NCBI GenBank assembly: GCA_015067615.1
Contig: SVMD01000019.1
Span: 1-35,873, forward strand
Length of the DNA: 35,873 nt
DNA from: Oscillospiraceae bacterium
Lineage (GTDB): Bacteria > Bacillota > Clostridia > Oscillospirales > Oscillospiraceae
Reading direction: 5' to 3'
Shown here in pieces: positions 7,735 through 14,231 of the stretch (the stretch's first letter is position 1; each line of letters starts with the position of its first letter). The notes under the pieces are model-generated. The model made no database searches and was not told where the DNA came from. It saw only the letters and a list, made by a program, of their open reading frames with translations. The position numbers were made by a program, and so were the translations under genes.

Positions 7735-8089
7735 CGCTCCCCGGCTTCCGGAAAAGCTGTCATTTCCGCTCCGCAGAGTTATGAAAGAAATCTTGCATTC
7801 TGTCAGAAGTGCGAAAACCGGATCATTTTTCCAACCCTCGCAAAAAGTTCGATTCACTCCGTCTGTATCGCAAAATCATGTACTTATCCATGAATATTCT
7901 GTTACCAAATTGCTTCCATCTGTGAACGGGCCGTGAATTTTTGCAATTTTAGGCCTAATTTCCGTCATTGTTAACGGAACGTTCACGTTTCCATTAAACT
8001 TTGTTCATTTTCCGCCCTTAAGATACACCCCATCGACGCGGCGCCGCTGCATCGCCGGAATCTGCGGCTGGATCCGGCGCCAGAGTTGA

Positions 8090-8119
8090 TTGACAGGCTA
8101 ATATAAAACACGCCATATT
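8090..8119 (+). promoter_or_regulatory. Candidate promoter of the peptide array
   Basis: TTGACA (8090-8095) is a perfect -35; an 18-nt spacer leads to CATATT (8114-8119), a weak -10. The first peptide start is 38 nt further on. A small hairpin GGGC/GCCC (8123-8135) follows. Confidence 0.5.
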
Positions 8120-8156
8120 TTAGGGCTGCGTGCCCGGGAAAAGGAGATGCAACTGC

Positions 8157-8237
8157 ATGAAGAAGCTGTTTGCCGCGTTCTGCAAGACCATCGCTGAATA
8201 CCGCGTGGATTTTGCTGAATGCATGGGTCTGAGATAA
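8157..8237 (+). CDS. Small peptide A of the tandem peptide array
   Basis: 26 residues, beginning MKKLFAAFCK and ending FAECMGLR. AAGGAG ends exactly 10 nt before the ATG, the same spacing as in the other three peptides. An ATG at 8147 directly abuts the ribosome binding site and is unlikely. It has a basic, hydrophobic, probably helical N-terminal half and two Cys residues (9 and 22), absent from the other members. Its near-terminal Met-Gly-Leu echoes the Leu-Gly-Leu of the others. It lacks the long repeated leader. No known family was recognised; a signalling peptide, small membrane-active peptide or leader peptide are possible. Confidence 0.7.
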   Translation: MKKLFAAFCKTIAEYRVDFAECMGLR

Positions 8238-8250
8238 AGAACCCATTTAC

Positions 8251-8310
8251 CATATGATGCCCAGAGGTCGGGCTGAGGGCCTTAATCGAACCGAAAGGAG
8301 AACCTATTCT
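8251..8310 (+). repeat. Repeated structured leader, copy 1 (before peptide B)
   Basis: About 60 nt conserved in three copies (8251, 8401, 8552): GATGCCCAGAGG, then CGGGCTGAGGGCC, CTTAATCGA and CCGAAAGGAGAACC. Two alternative pairings exist: GCCC (8259-8262) with GGGC (8270-8273), or AGGTC (8265-8269) with the following GGCCT, where a T in this copy keeps pairing through a G-T wobble. It carries the ribosome binding site of peptide B. Confidence 0.75.
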
Positions 8311-8388
8311 ATGAAGACCATTCTGAAGAACCTGGCTAAGCATTTTGCTCTGTACGGCCAGCGTGCCACCGAGAACCTGGGCCTCTAA
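8311..8388 (+). CDS. Small peptide B of the tandem peptide array
   Basis: 25 residues, beginning MKTILKNLAK and ending RATENLGL. AAAGGAG stands 10 nt upstream. The first 14 residues can form a cationic amphipathic helix; the C-terminal half (YGQRATENLGL) is polar and ends in Leu-Gly-Leu. It is nearly identical to peptide C: six base differences, five of them synonymous, only Leu14 versus Gln14 changing. That pattern shows selection on the peptide itself. The length and helix recall the N-terminal leader of AgrD-type precursors, but there is no Cys and no agrB-like gene nearby. Function unknown. Confidence 0.85.
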   Translation: MKTILKNLAKHFALYGQRATENLGL

Positions 8389-8400
8389 TTTTGGCCCTTA

Positions 8401-8460
8401 CCGAATATGCCCAGAGGCCGGGCTGAGGGCCTTAATCGAGCCGAAAGGAGAACCTATTCT
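8401..8460 (+). repeat. Repeated structured leader, copy 2 (before peptide C)
   Basis: Same element as copy 1, starting exactly 150 bp later. An outer pairing GGCCCT (8393-8398) / AGGGCC (8426-8431) can enclose GCCC (8409-8412) / GGGC (8420-8423). A competing hairpin AGGCC (8415-8419) / GGCCT (8428-8432) is mutually exclusive with both. Confidence 0.75.
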
Positions 8461-8538
8461 ATGAAGACCATTCTTAAGAACCTGGCTAAGCACTTCGCTC
8501 AGTACGGCCAGCGCGCCACCGAGAACCTGGGCCTGTAA
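8461..8538 (+). CDS. Small peptide C of the tandem peptide array
   Basis: 25 residues, the same as peptide B except Gln14 in place of Leu14. The ATG is exactly 150 bp after that of B and 10 nt after AAAGGAG. Codons differ from B at Leu5, His11, Phe12, Arg18 and Leu25 without changing the residue. No Cys, no cleavable signal peptide and no transmembrane helix long enough for a membrane protein. Presumably co-transcribed with A, B and D up to the terminator at 8716. Function unknown. Confidence 0.85.
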   Translation: MKTILKNLAKHFAQYGQRATENLGL

Positions 8539-8551
8539 TTATCGGCCCTTA

Positions 8552-8610
8552 CCGAATATGCCCAGAGGCCGGGCTGAGGCCTTAACCGAACCGAAAGGAG
8601 AACCATGCCG
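8552..8610 (+). repeat. Repeated structured leader, copy 3 (before peptide D)
   Basis: Third copy of the leader. One G is deleted in the loop region (GCTGAGGCC instead of GCTGAGGGCC), which leaves the AGGCC/GGCCT stem intact but disturbs the outer GGCCCT pairing. The last bases before the start differ (AACCATGCCG versus AACCTATTCT) but keep the same length. Confidence 0.72.
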
Positions 8611-8709
8611 ATGCATGACATCATGAAGAACGTTGGCGACTCCGCCGCCCTGAACCAGAAGGATATTTTTCAGGTCCTGGGTCTGAGCAAGCCCAACGAG
8701 CGTAAGTAA
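8611..8709 (+). CDS. Small peptide D of the tandem peptide array
   Basis: 32 residues from ATG 8611, beginning MHDIMKNVGD and ending LSKPNERK. This start keeps the 10-nt spacing to AAAGGAG and the 150-bp period with B and C; the ATG at 8605 is only 4 nt from the ribosome binding site and less likely. The sequence diverges from B and C but shares the leader, a Leu-Gly-Leu motif (23-25), and then carries a basic seven-residue extension. It is the last gene before a strong terminator. Function unknown; possibly a diverged paralogue or a partner of the others. Confidence 0.72.
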   Translation: MHDIMKNVGDSAALNQKDIFQVLGLSKPNERK

Positions 8710-8715
8710 TACAGC

Positions 8716-8746
8716 AGTCCCCGCAGGATTCTGCGGGGACTTTTTG
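8716..8746 (+). terminator. Rho-independent terminator closing the peptide array
   Basis: 11-bp stem AGTCCCCGCAG / CTGCGGGGACT, GATT loop, T-tract 8741-8745. It starts 6 nt after peptide D and defines the end of the transcript. Confidence 0.94.
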
Positions 8747-8819
8747 TCATATGTCCGGTTTATCGTACCGAATATAGCGTATCCTGTTGTCAGAAATCAA
8801 AGACAGGAGGAAACACAAG

Positions 8820-9005
8820 ATGGCATTCTGGAAGCGGATCTTACACAGGGTGGGAGCAGAGGACCCCGGCCGGGATATGGCCGAGGGCCTGCGCAAGGCG
8901 GGACTGGACGAACAGAAACTCCGGGCCATGGAGCCCGACGACCGGGTGGAGGCCCTGGAGCGGGCCCATCTGGACCCCTACGACTACATTTATCTGGCCT
9001 ACTGA
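8820..9005 (+). CDS. Small acidic/basic protein of unknown function (61 aa)
   Basis: 61 residues. The ATG at 8820 stands 9 nt after a perfect AGGAGG; a TTG at 8787 in the same frame has no ribosome binding site. The protein is highly charged: a basic N-terminal helix (MAFWKRILHR) then a Glu/Arg/Asp-rich middle (GLDEQKLRAMEPDDRVEALE) and an aromatic tail DPYDYIYLAY. No membrane helix, signal peptide or Cys; no family recognised. It is flanked by terminators on both sides and therefore a single-gene unit. A small adaptor or protein-binding peptide is possible, but nothing in the sequence shows it. Confidence 0.78.
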   Translation: MAFWKRILHRVGAEDPGRDMAEGLRKAGLDEQKLRAMEPDDRVEALERAHLDPYDYIYLAY

Positions 9006-9010
9006 GCAGA

Positions 9011-9042
9011 AAAACCGCCCGGACCTTCCTCCGGGCGGTTTT
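9011..9042. terminator. Bidirectional terminator
   Basis: 13-bp perfect stem with AAAACCGCCCGGA / TCCGGGCGGTTTT and a CCTTCC loop, lying between convergent genes. A-tract on the left and T-tract on the right allow use from both strands. Confidence 0.92.
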
Positions 9043-9050
9043 CACATCCA

Positions 9051-9737
9051 TTACTTTCTGCAGAAGGGGCAGTTCTTGCCCAGGCACTGGTTATTTTTGC
9101 CGATGTGGACGCACTTGACCTCCCCCAGCTCCATCTCCACGCCGAACTTCTCCTTGACGAACTTCACGGCTTCGATGATTGCCAGGTAGGAATTGCGCTT
9201 GCAGCACCGGGGGCCGCCAACCTTGGCAACCGCCGCCAGGGCCCGGGAGGTCATCTCATTGGACATGGCCCAGGGCTCCTTCGCCAGGGGGTTGGAGCCG
9301 GTGATGATGGAGATGAAGATGCCGGTGCTGATGGTGGCACCGCAGCTGCCCCAGAAGCCGCAGACGCCGCCGGGAACCTGACGGCCCCGGGACTGCATCA
9401 GATCCAGAGCGTTTTTCAGGTCGATCTCGCCGCCGGTATTGCGGTAGGCGGTGAGCAGCGCGGAGCCCACCATGATGTGATGCTCCGGGCCGTGCATATG
9501 GCAAAAGGGCATGGCCATCATCTTGCGGATAATCTCGATGGGGTTTTTGGAAGTTTCCGCCAGGCACACGCCCACGATGGCGTCGATGCCCCGGCGGTGG
9601 CAGTCGTCGCAGACATAGTGGCCGTTAACGCACCGGGCAGTGGAGTCAAAGGTCTTGAAGCAGATGGCGCAGCGCATGGGCTCCGCCTTTTCCAGGTATT
9701 CCAGGGGGGCTTTGCAGATCAGGCATTCGTCTTTCAT
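9051..9737 (-). CDS. DUF5714-type Cys-rich protein
   Basis: 228 residues; ATG preceded by AGGAGG. The N-terminus is a zinc-ribbon-like segment with Cys5, Cys8, Cys23, Cys26, Cys36, Cys43 and Cys46 and His40 and His47. The middle holds MPFCHMHGPEHH and GGVCGFWGSCGA, and the C-terminus a second cluster (CVHIGKNNQCLGKNCPFC). This fits the DUF5714 family, found in anaerobic bacteria and archaea, sometimes near radical SAM or methyltransferase genes; its activity is not known. The Cys/His density suggests metal or Fe-S binding. Here it stands alone under its own promoter, divergent from an alpha/beta hydrolase gene. Confidence 0.75.
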   Translation of the reverse strand: MKDECLICKAPLEYLEKAEPMRCAICFKTFDSTARCVNGHYVCDDCHRRGIDAIVGVCLAETSKNPIEIIRKMMAMPFCHMHGPEHHIMVGSALLTAYRNTGGEIDLKNALDLMQSRGRQVPGGVCGFWGSCGATISTGIFISIITGSNPLAKEPWAMSNEMTSRALAAVAKVGGPRCCKRNSYLAIIEAVKFVKEKFGVEMELGEVKCVHIGKNNQCLGKNCPFCRK

Positions 9738-9766
9738 AAATTGCGTCCTCCTTGTGATTTTCCGTC

Positions 9767-9795
9767 ATTTTATCATGAAATATGTCTGTATGCAA
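9767..9795 (-). promoter_or_regulatory. Promoter of the DUF5714-type gene
   Basis: On the minus strand TTGCAT (9795-9790), 17-nt spacer, TAAAAT (9772-9767), 30 nt before the start codon. Confidence 0.7.
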
Positions 9796-9871
9796 CCGAA
9801 AACTCTCTCAGGGGCTGTTCTTCGGCCTGTTTCTATGATAAGATGGAAGCATCAGAAAAGGAGGGTGTGCT

Positions 9872-10681
9872 ATGCTGTACAATGCCAGGAACGGAAAGGT
9901 AAAATTCCCCGACGGTGTCATGGAATATATCCGCTTCGGTACCGGAGAAAGGCAGCTGGTGCTGCTGCCGGGACTGGGAGACAGTCTCCGGTCCATGGGC
10001 GGTCTGGCCATCCCCATGGCGCTGATGTACCGGACCTTCGGAAAGGATTTTACCGTCCACGTCTTTGGACGGAAATACCCTGCCCCGGAGGGCGCAGGGA
10101 CCCGGGAGATGGCCCGGGACGTGAAACGGGCCATGGACGCCCTGAAAATCAGCCGGGCCGATCTGGTGGGCGTATCCATGGGCGGCATGATCGCCCAGTT
10201 TATTGCCGCGGATTTCCCGGAAAAGGTAAACAAACTGGTGCTGACCGTCACCTGCCCCTGCCCCAATCCCACACTGGAGGCTGCGGTGGGCGAATGGGAG
10301 GATCTGGCCCGGAAGGGAGACCACACCGCCTTTATGGAGAGCAATCTGCGGCTGATCTACTCGGATCGCTACTACCTGAAAAACGCCTGGACCCTCCCCC
10401 TGGTGGGAGCGCTGACCAAGCCCAAATCCTATGAGCCCTTCCTGGTCTGCGCCCGGGCCTGCCGGACCCACGATGCCCTTTCCCGGCTGAAGAAAATCCA
10501 GGCCCCCACGCTGGTTCTGGGCGGCGAACAGGACCACTGTCTCAGCGGCGACGCCTCCCGGCTGCTGGCTGATCGGATCCCCAGCTCCGAACTGGTGATG
10601 TACCCGGACCTGGGCCATGGACTTTACGAGGAAGCGAAGGATTTTCAGGGCAGGGTTCTGGAATTTCTGCTTCGGTCATGA
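9872..10681 (+). CDS. Alpha/beta hydrolase
   Basis: 269 residues; ATG preceded by AAAAGGAGGG. Alpha/beta-hydrolase fold with oxyanion segment LLPGLGDS, nucleophile elbow GVSMGG (Ser102), acid Asp221 (LGGEQDHC) and His249 (DLGHG), so the catalytic triad is complete. Cap domain around residues 130-200. No signal peptide, so cytoplasmic. The substrate (ester, lactone or similar) is not predictable. It stands between the divergent DUF5714-type gene and a terminator, convergent with the ABC transporter operon. Confidence 0.88.
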   Translation: MLYNARNGKVKFPDGVMEYIRFGTGERQLVLLPGLGDSLRSMGGLAIPMALMYRTFGKDFTVHVFGRKYPAPEGAGTREMARDVKRAMDALKISRADLVGVSMGGMIAQFIAADFPEKVNKLVLTVTCPCPNPTLEAAVGEWEDLARKGDHTAFMESNLRLIYSDRYYLKNAWTLPLVGALTKPKSYEPFLVCARACRTHDALSRLKKIQAPTLVLGGEQDHCLSGDASRLLADRIPSSELVMYPDLGHGLYEEAKDFQGRVLEFLLRS

Positions 10682-10687
10682 CGCAAA

Positions 10688-10715
10688 AAATCCCGGCTGT
10701 TCCCAGCCGGGATTT
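10688..10715. terminator. Bidirectional terminator
   Basis: 12-bp stem AAATCCCGGCTG / CAGCCGGGATTT, TTCC loop, preceded by further A residues. It lies between the hydrolase and the ABC permease operon reading towards it. Confidence 0.88.
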
Positions 10716-10717
10716 AT

Positions 10718-11626
10718 TTATGCCTTTGCCTTTTTGCGGTTGCCGCGAACCACCACATAGACCATCATGCACACGGTGATCACGTAGGGGATCATGGAGG
10801 TCAGGTTGGCAGAGATATTGTACTCCTGGAGCCGGTAGCCCAGGGCGTCGAAGAAGCCGAACATCAGCGCCGCCAGGTACGCCTTGCCCGGGTTGGCCGC
10901 GCCGAAGATCACGCAGGCGAAGGCCACATAGCCCCGGGAGTTGCTCATACCCTCGGAGAACATGGTCACGTTGCCCAGGGCCAGCTGCGCGCCCGCCAGG
11001 CCGCAGAAAGCGCCGCAGAGGATACTGGACAGCCACTTCATCTTCTCCGGGCTGATGCCCGCGGTACGGAGGGTGCCGGGATGCTCGCCTGCCGCCCGGA
11101 TCCAGAAGCCCCAGCGGGTCCGGTAGATGAAGATCCACATAATCCACACCAGCAGGATCGTCAGATACACAAACAGGGAGTTTCCGCTGAGGATCTCACC
11201 CAGGAAGGGGATTTCACCGATCGGCCCCAAGTCCACCGTGGGCAGACCGGCGGTGGTGCGCAGGGTGCCCCGGGTACCAAACACCGCCCACATAAGGAAG
11301 GTGGTGATACCGCCGGCGAAAATATTCAGGGCGGTACCGATGATAAACTCGTCGGACTTGAATTTCACCACAAACAGGGCGAAGAACAGTCCCACCAAAA
11401 TGCCCACCAGCACGGCTGCCAGGACACCCACGGCCGCGGAGCCGGATACGATGCTGGCCGCTACGGCGGTGAAGGCACCCATCAGGATCATGCCGTCCAT
11501 ACCGATGTTCATGATGCCCGCATGTTCCGTCATGGCGCCGCCCAGGGCCGCCAGGGCCACAGGGGTAGCGGAGCGGAACATCTGCCGGAACAGGCCCACA
11601 GAGAGGATGCTGAGCAGTTTATTCAT
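10718..11626 (-). CDS. ABC transporter permease, nucleoside/BMP type (second permease)
   Basis: 302 residues from ATG 11626 (MNKLLSILSV). The frame is open further upstream, but that part overlaps the previous permease. The start overlaps the stop of the upstream gene by 8 nt, indicating translational coupling. A polytopic membrane protein of the branched-chain/ribose permease superfamily (BPD_transp_2), with the signature GAMTEHAGIMNIGMDGMILMGA near the N-terminus. It is closest in pattern to permeases of BmpA-type nucleoside importers such as B. subtilis NupQ. It forms the channel with the upstream permease and the double ATPase. Confidence 0.92.
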   Translation of the reverse strand: MNKLLSILSVGLFRQMFRSATPVALAALGGAMTEHAGIMNIGMDGMILMGAFTAVAASIVSGSAAVGVLAAVLVGILVGLFFALFVVKFKSDEFIIGTALNIFAGGITTFLMWAVFGTRGTLRTTAGLPTVDLGPIGEIPFLGEILSGNSLFVYLTILLVWIMWIFIYRTRWGFWIRAAGEHPGTLRTAGISPEKMKWLSSILCGAFCGLAGAQLALGNVTMFSEGMSNSRGYVAFACVIFGAANPGKAYLAALMFGFFDALGYRLQEYNISANLTSMIPYVITVCMMVYVVVRGNRKKAKA

Positions 11627-12704
11627 GGCCCGCACCTGCCTTTCTTGCGGAAAGGAGCTGCTTGACGCCGCTCTCCGCCGCCAGGAAGAAGATGATGATG
11701 CTTTGGATGATCCGGTACAGCTCGCCGGGAACACCGGCGTTCAGCTCCATGCCCGCTGCGCCCACCTTCAGGAAGGCGAAGAGGAAGCTCATGGCGATGA
11801 TGCCCGCGGGCTTGTAGCGCATGATCATGGCCACCAGCAGGCCGTCAAAATAGTATTCCTTGGAGATGCCGTCCTGATAGTTGCCCTTCAGGCCGTAGAC
11901 CTCAAACATGCCAACCAATCCGCAGATCATGCCGGAGATGACCATGGAGCCGATGATGGTGGCATCCACCTTGAGGCCCGCAAATTTGGCGAACCGGGGA
12001 TTCTCGCCCACCAGCTTCATCTCGTAGCCGGTGGTGGTCTTGCCCATGATGTACCAGACCAGGAAGGCGATGATGGCGGAGGCGAAAATGGCGGTGGTCA
12101 GGTTGGAGCCGGGGATCAGCTTGTCGAATTGGAGATGCGCCGCCAGGGTGTCGGTGCCGGAGACCCGGTTGGGATGGCTGGTCTTCCAGGGGCCCGAGGA
12201 CAGGTAGGCGCACAGATAGATGGCGATGGAGTTCATCATAATGGTGGTGATGACCTCGTTGACCTTCAGCTTCACCTTCAGCACGCCGGGGATCCAGGCG
12301 TAGAAGCCGCCAACCAGCATAGCGCCCACAGCCGCCACGGGAATCGTCACGATGGCGGGCAGACCGGTCATGACCACGCCGATGTAGGCGGACACAATGG
12401 CGCCCAGGTACAGCTGGCCCTCGCCGCCCACGTTGAAAATGCCCACTCTGGCGCCGATGGCACAGGCCAGGCCCGTCAGGAACAGCACCATGGCATACTC
12501 AATGGTGTTGCCGAACTGGCGCTTGACGAACAGCTGGCCGATCTCGCCGATGGATTTCAGGCCCGTGGCGCCCTTGCACAGCTCCGCGTAGGCGCTGATT
12601 GGGTTGTGGCCCGTCAGGGCCATGATGATGCCGCCCAGGGTCAGGGCCAGCACCAGCGCCAGGGTCAGAGAACCGAGGTATCCCCAGTCAATTTTCTTTT
12701 TCAC
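11619..12704 (-). CDS. ABC transporter permease, nucleoside/BMP type (first permease)
   Basis: 361 residues. Polytopic permease of the same superfamily, with GIFNVGGEGQLYLGA and VNEVITTIMMN, typical of the larger NupP-like subunit of BmpA-type nucleoside importers. Its ATG overlaps the stop of the ATPase gene in an ATGA arrangement (12701-12704), so the genes are translationally coupled. Together with the second permease it should form the membrane channel, with guanosine/inosine-type nucleosides the best-known substrates in this family. The substrate here is inference. Confidence 0.92.
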   Translation of the reverse strand: MKKKIDWGYLGSLTLALVLALTLGGIIMALTGHNPISAYAELCKGATGLKSIGEIGQLFVKRQFGNTIEYAMVLFLTGLACAIGARVGIFNVGGEGQLYLGAIVSAYIGVVMTGLPAIVTIPVAAVGAMLVGGFYAWIPGVLKVKLKVNEVITTIMMNSIAIYLCAYLSSGPWKTSHPNRVSGTDTLAAHLQFDKLIPGSNLTTAIFASAIIAFLVWYIMGKTTTGYEMKLVGENPRFAKFAGLKVDATIIGSMVISGMICGLVGMFEVYGLKGNYQDGISKEYYFDGLLVAMIMRYKPAGIIAMSFLFAFLKVGAAGMELNAGVPGELYRIIQSIIIFFLAAESGVKQLLSARKAGAGHE

Positions 12705-14227
12705 TGGCTTACCTCCTCCCGGGAGCCGGTCATGTAGTAGCCGATCTCCGTCTTTTCCAGATGGTCCTTGTCAAATTCACCGGTGACGCGGCCCTCGTAG
12801 ATGGTGATCACCCGGTCAGACAGCCGCAGCACCTCGTCCAGGTCGGCGCTGCACAGCAGAATGGCCGCGCCCTCCTCTTTTTTCTCCAGAATCCGGTTGT
12901 GGATGAATTCGATGGCGCCGATGTCCACGCCCCGGGTGGGCTGGGCGATGATGTACACCTGGGAATCAAAGGAGAATTCCCGGGCGATGACCACTTTCTG
13001 CATATTGCCGCCGGAGAGGGAGCCAACCTTGGTGTCCACACCCGCGGCCCGGATGTCGAATTTCTCGAAAATCTGCTGGGTGTATTCCCGGATGGACTTC
13101 CGGTTCTGGTGGAAGCCAAAGCGGGTGAATTCCGGATTCTTGTGCTTGCCCATGAGCAGGTTGTCGGAGATATCGGACTCCCTGCTGACGCCGGTGGCCA
13201 GACGGTCCTCCGGCACATGGGAAAGGCCCAGTTGGCGAATCTCGCCGGGGCTCATGCCCCGGATATCCTGCCCGGCGATGGTGATGAGGCCGGAATAGGG
13301 CCGCATGCCGGTGATGGCTTCCAGCAGCTCGCTCTGGCCATTGCCCTCAATGGCGGCAATGCCCAGGATCTCTCCGGCCAGGACCTCCAGGGAAAGGCCC
13401 TTCACAGCGGGCAGGCCCCGGTTGTCGGGCACCCGGAGGTCTTTTACCGAGATCTTCACCTCTCCTGCCAGGTCTTTTTTCTCCACCGGATCCTGCAGGA
13501 CCTCCCGGCCAACCATCATGGAGGCCAGAATCCGCTCGTTGACGTTTTTCGTCTCCTCAATGCCGATGAGCTTGCCCTGGCGCATGACGCCCACCCGGTC
13601 GGAGATGGCCATGACCTCGTAGAGCTTGTGGGTGATAATGATAACGGTCATGTCCTTTTCCCGGACCACCCGGCGCAGCACGGCGAAGAGCTCGTCGGTC
13701 TCCTGGGGAGTCAGCACAGCGGTGGGCTCGTCCAGGATCAGCACCTCCGCGCCCCGGTAGAGGGTCTTTAAAATCTCCACACGCTGCTGCAGACCCACGC
13801 TCAGCTGGCCCACCACATCCGTGGGCGTTACCTCCAGGCCGTATTCCTCGCTGAGGTCCGCCACGGCTTTGTTGGCGGCTTCCAGGTCATAGAGAACGCC
13901 GTGCTTTTGGGGCTCCCGGCTCAGGACGATGTTCTGGGCAACGGTGAAGCTGGGCACCAGCATGAAGTGCTGATGGACCATACCCACGCCCAGGGAAATG
14001 GCGTTTTTCGGGCTGAACTCGTTGATTTTCTGTCCCTTGATGAACATTTCGCCCTTGGTGGGCGTCAGGATGCCGTAGAGCACGTTCATCAGGGTGGATT
14101 TTCCCGCGCCGTTTTCGCCCACCAGGGCAAAGATCTCGCCCTTGCGGATGGAAAGGGAAACGTCGTCGTTGGCTCTTACGCCGGGAAATTCCATGGTGAT
14201 GTTCTTAAATTCTACGATGGGTTCCAT
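12701..14227 (-). CDS. ABC transporter ATP-binding protein with two ATPase domains, nucleoside/BMP type
   Basis: 508 residues with two nucleotide-binding domains, the RbsA/NupO layout. First domain: Walker A GENGAGKST (37-45), signature LSVGLQQRVEILK and Walker B LILDEPTAVL. Second domain: a degenerate Walker A (EGNGQSELL), signature LSGGNMQKVVIAREF and AQPTRGVD in place of the usual Walker B Asp-Glu-Pro, as is normal for the second domain in this family. It energises the two downstream permeases. No BmpA-type substrate-binding lipoprotein is in the operon or elsewhere in the window. A conserved hydrolase-fold gene precedes it by 4 nt. Confidence 0.95.
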   Translation of the reverse strand: MEPIVEFKNITMEFPGVRANDDVSLSIRKGEIFALVGENGAGKSTLMNVLYGILTPTKGEMFIKGQKINEFSPKNAISLGVGMVHQHFMLVPSFTVAQNIVLSREPQKHGVLYDLEAANKAVADLSEEYGLEVTPTDVVGQLSVGLQQRVEILKTLYRGAEVLILDEPTAVLTPQETDELFAVLRRVVREKDMTVIIITHKLYEVMAISDRVGVMRQGKLIGIEETKNVNERILASMMVGREVLQDPVEKKDLAGEVKISVKDLRVPDNRGLPAVKGLSLEVLAGEILGIAAIEGNGQSELLEAITGMRPYSGLITIAGQDIRGMSPGEIRQLGLSHVPEDRLATGVSRESDISDNLLMGKHKNPEFTRFGFHQNRKSIREYTQQIFEKFDIRAAGVDTKVGSLSGGNMQKVVIAREFSFDSQVYIIAQPTRGVDIGAIEFIHNRILEKKEEGAAILLCSADLDEVLRLSDRVITIYEGRVTGEFDKDHLEKTEIGYYMTGSREEVSQ

Positions 14228-14231
14228 TTTC

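Larger units (their letters stand above)
7658..8156. other. Intergenic region between the Spo0A-like gene and the peptide array
   Basis: 499 bases without a supported gene, more AT-rich than its surroundings. It contains a weak minus-strand promoter for the Spo0A-like gene (TTGTAA 7708-7703, 17-nt spacer, TACAGT) with TGTCGAA 20 nt upstream of the -35. Further along are nested inverted repeats at 7922-7986, a GC-rich dyad GGCGCCG (8040-8046) / CGGCGCC (8075-8081), and the plus-strand promoter of the peptide genes. Short open frames here lack ribosome binding sites. Confidence 0.6.

Noticed and set aside
7680..7936. Short plus-strand open frames across the Spo0A-like promoter region
   Set aside because: No ribosome binding site, no family resemblance, and they cover likely regulatory DNA.
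8147..8149. Alternative ATG for peptide A
   Set aside because: Directly adjacent to AAGGAG, too close for initiation, and out of line with the 10-nt spacing of the other peptides.
8227..8245. TPP-riboswitch-like string (GGGTCTGAGATAAAGAACCC region)
   Set aside because: Only the CTGAGA and ACCC fragments agree; the second TPP domain is missing and the string overlaps the end of peptide A.
8251..8610. Repeats as a CRISPR array
   Set aside because: Only three copies, 60-nt repeats carrying ribosome binding sites, spacers that are homologous coding sequences, and no cas genes.
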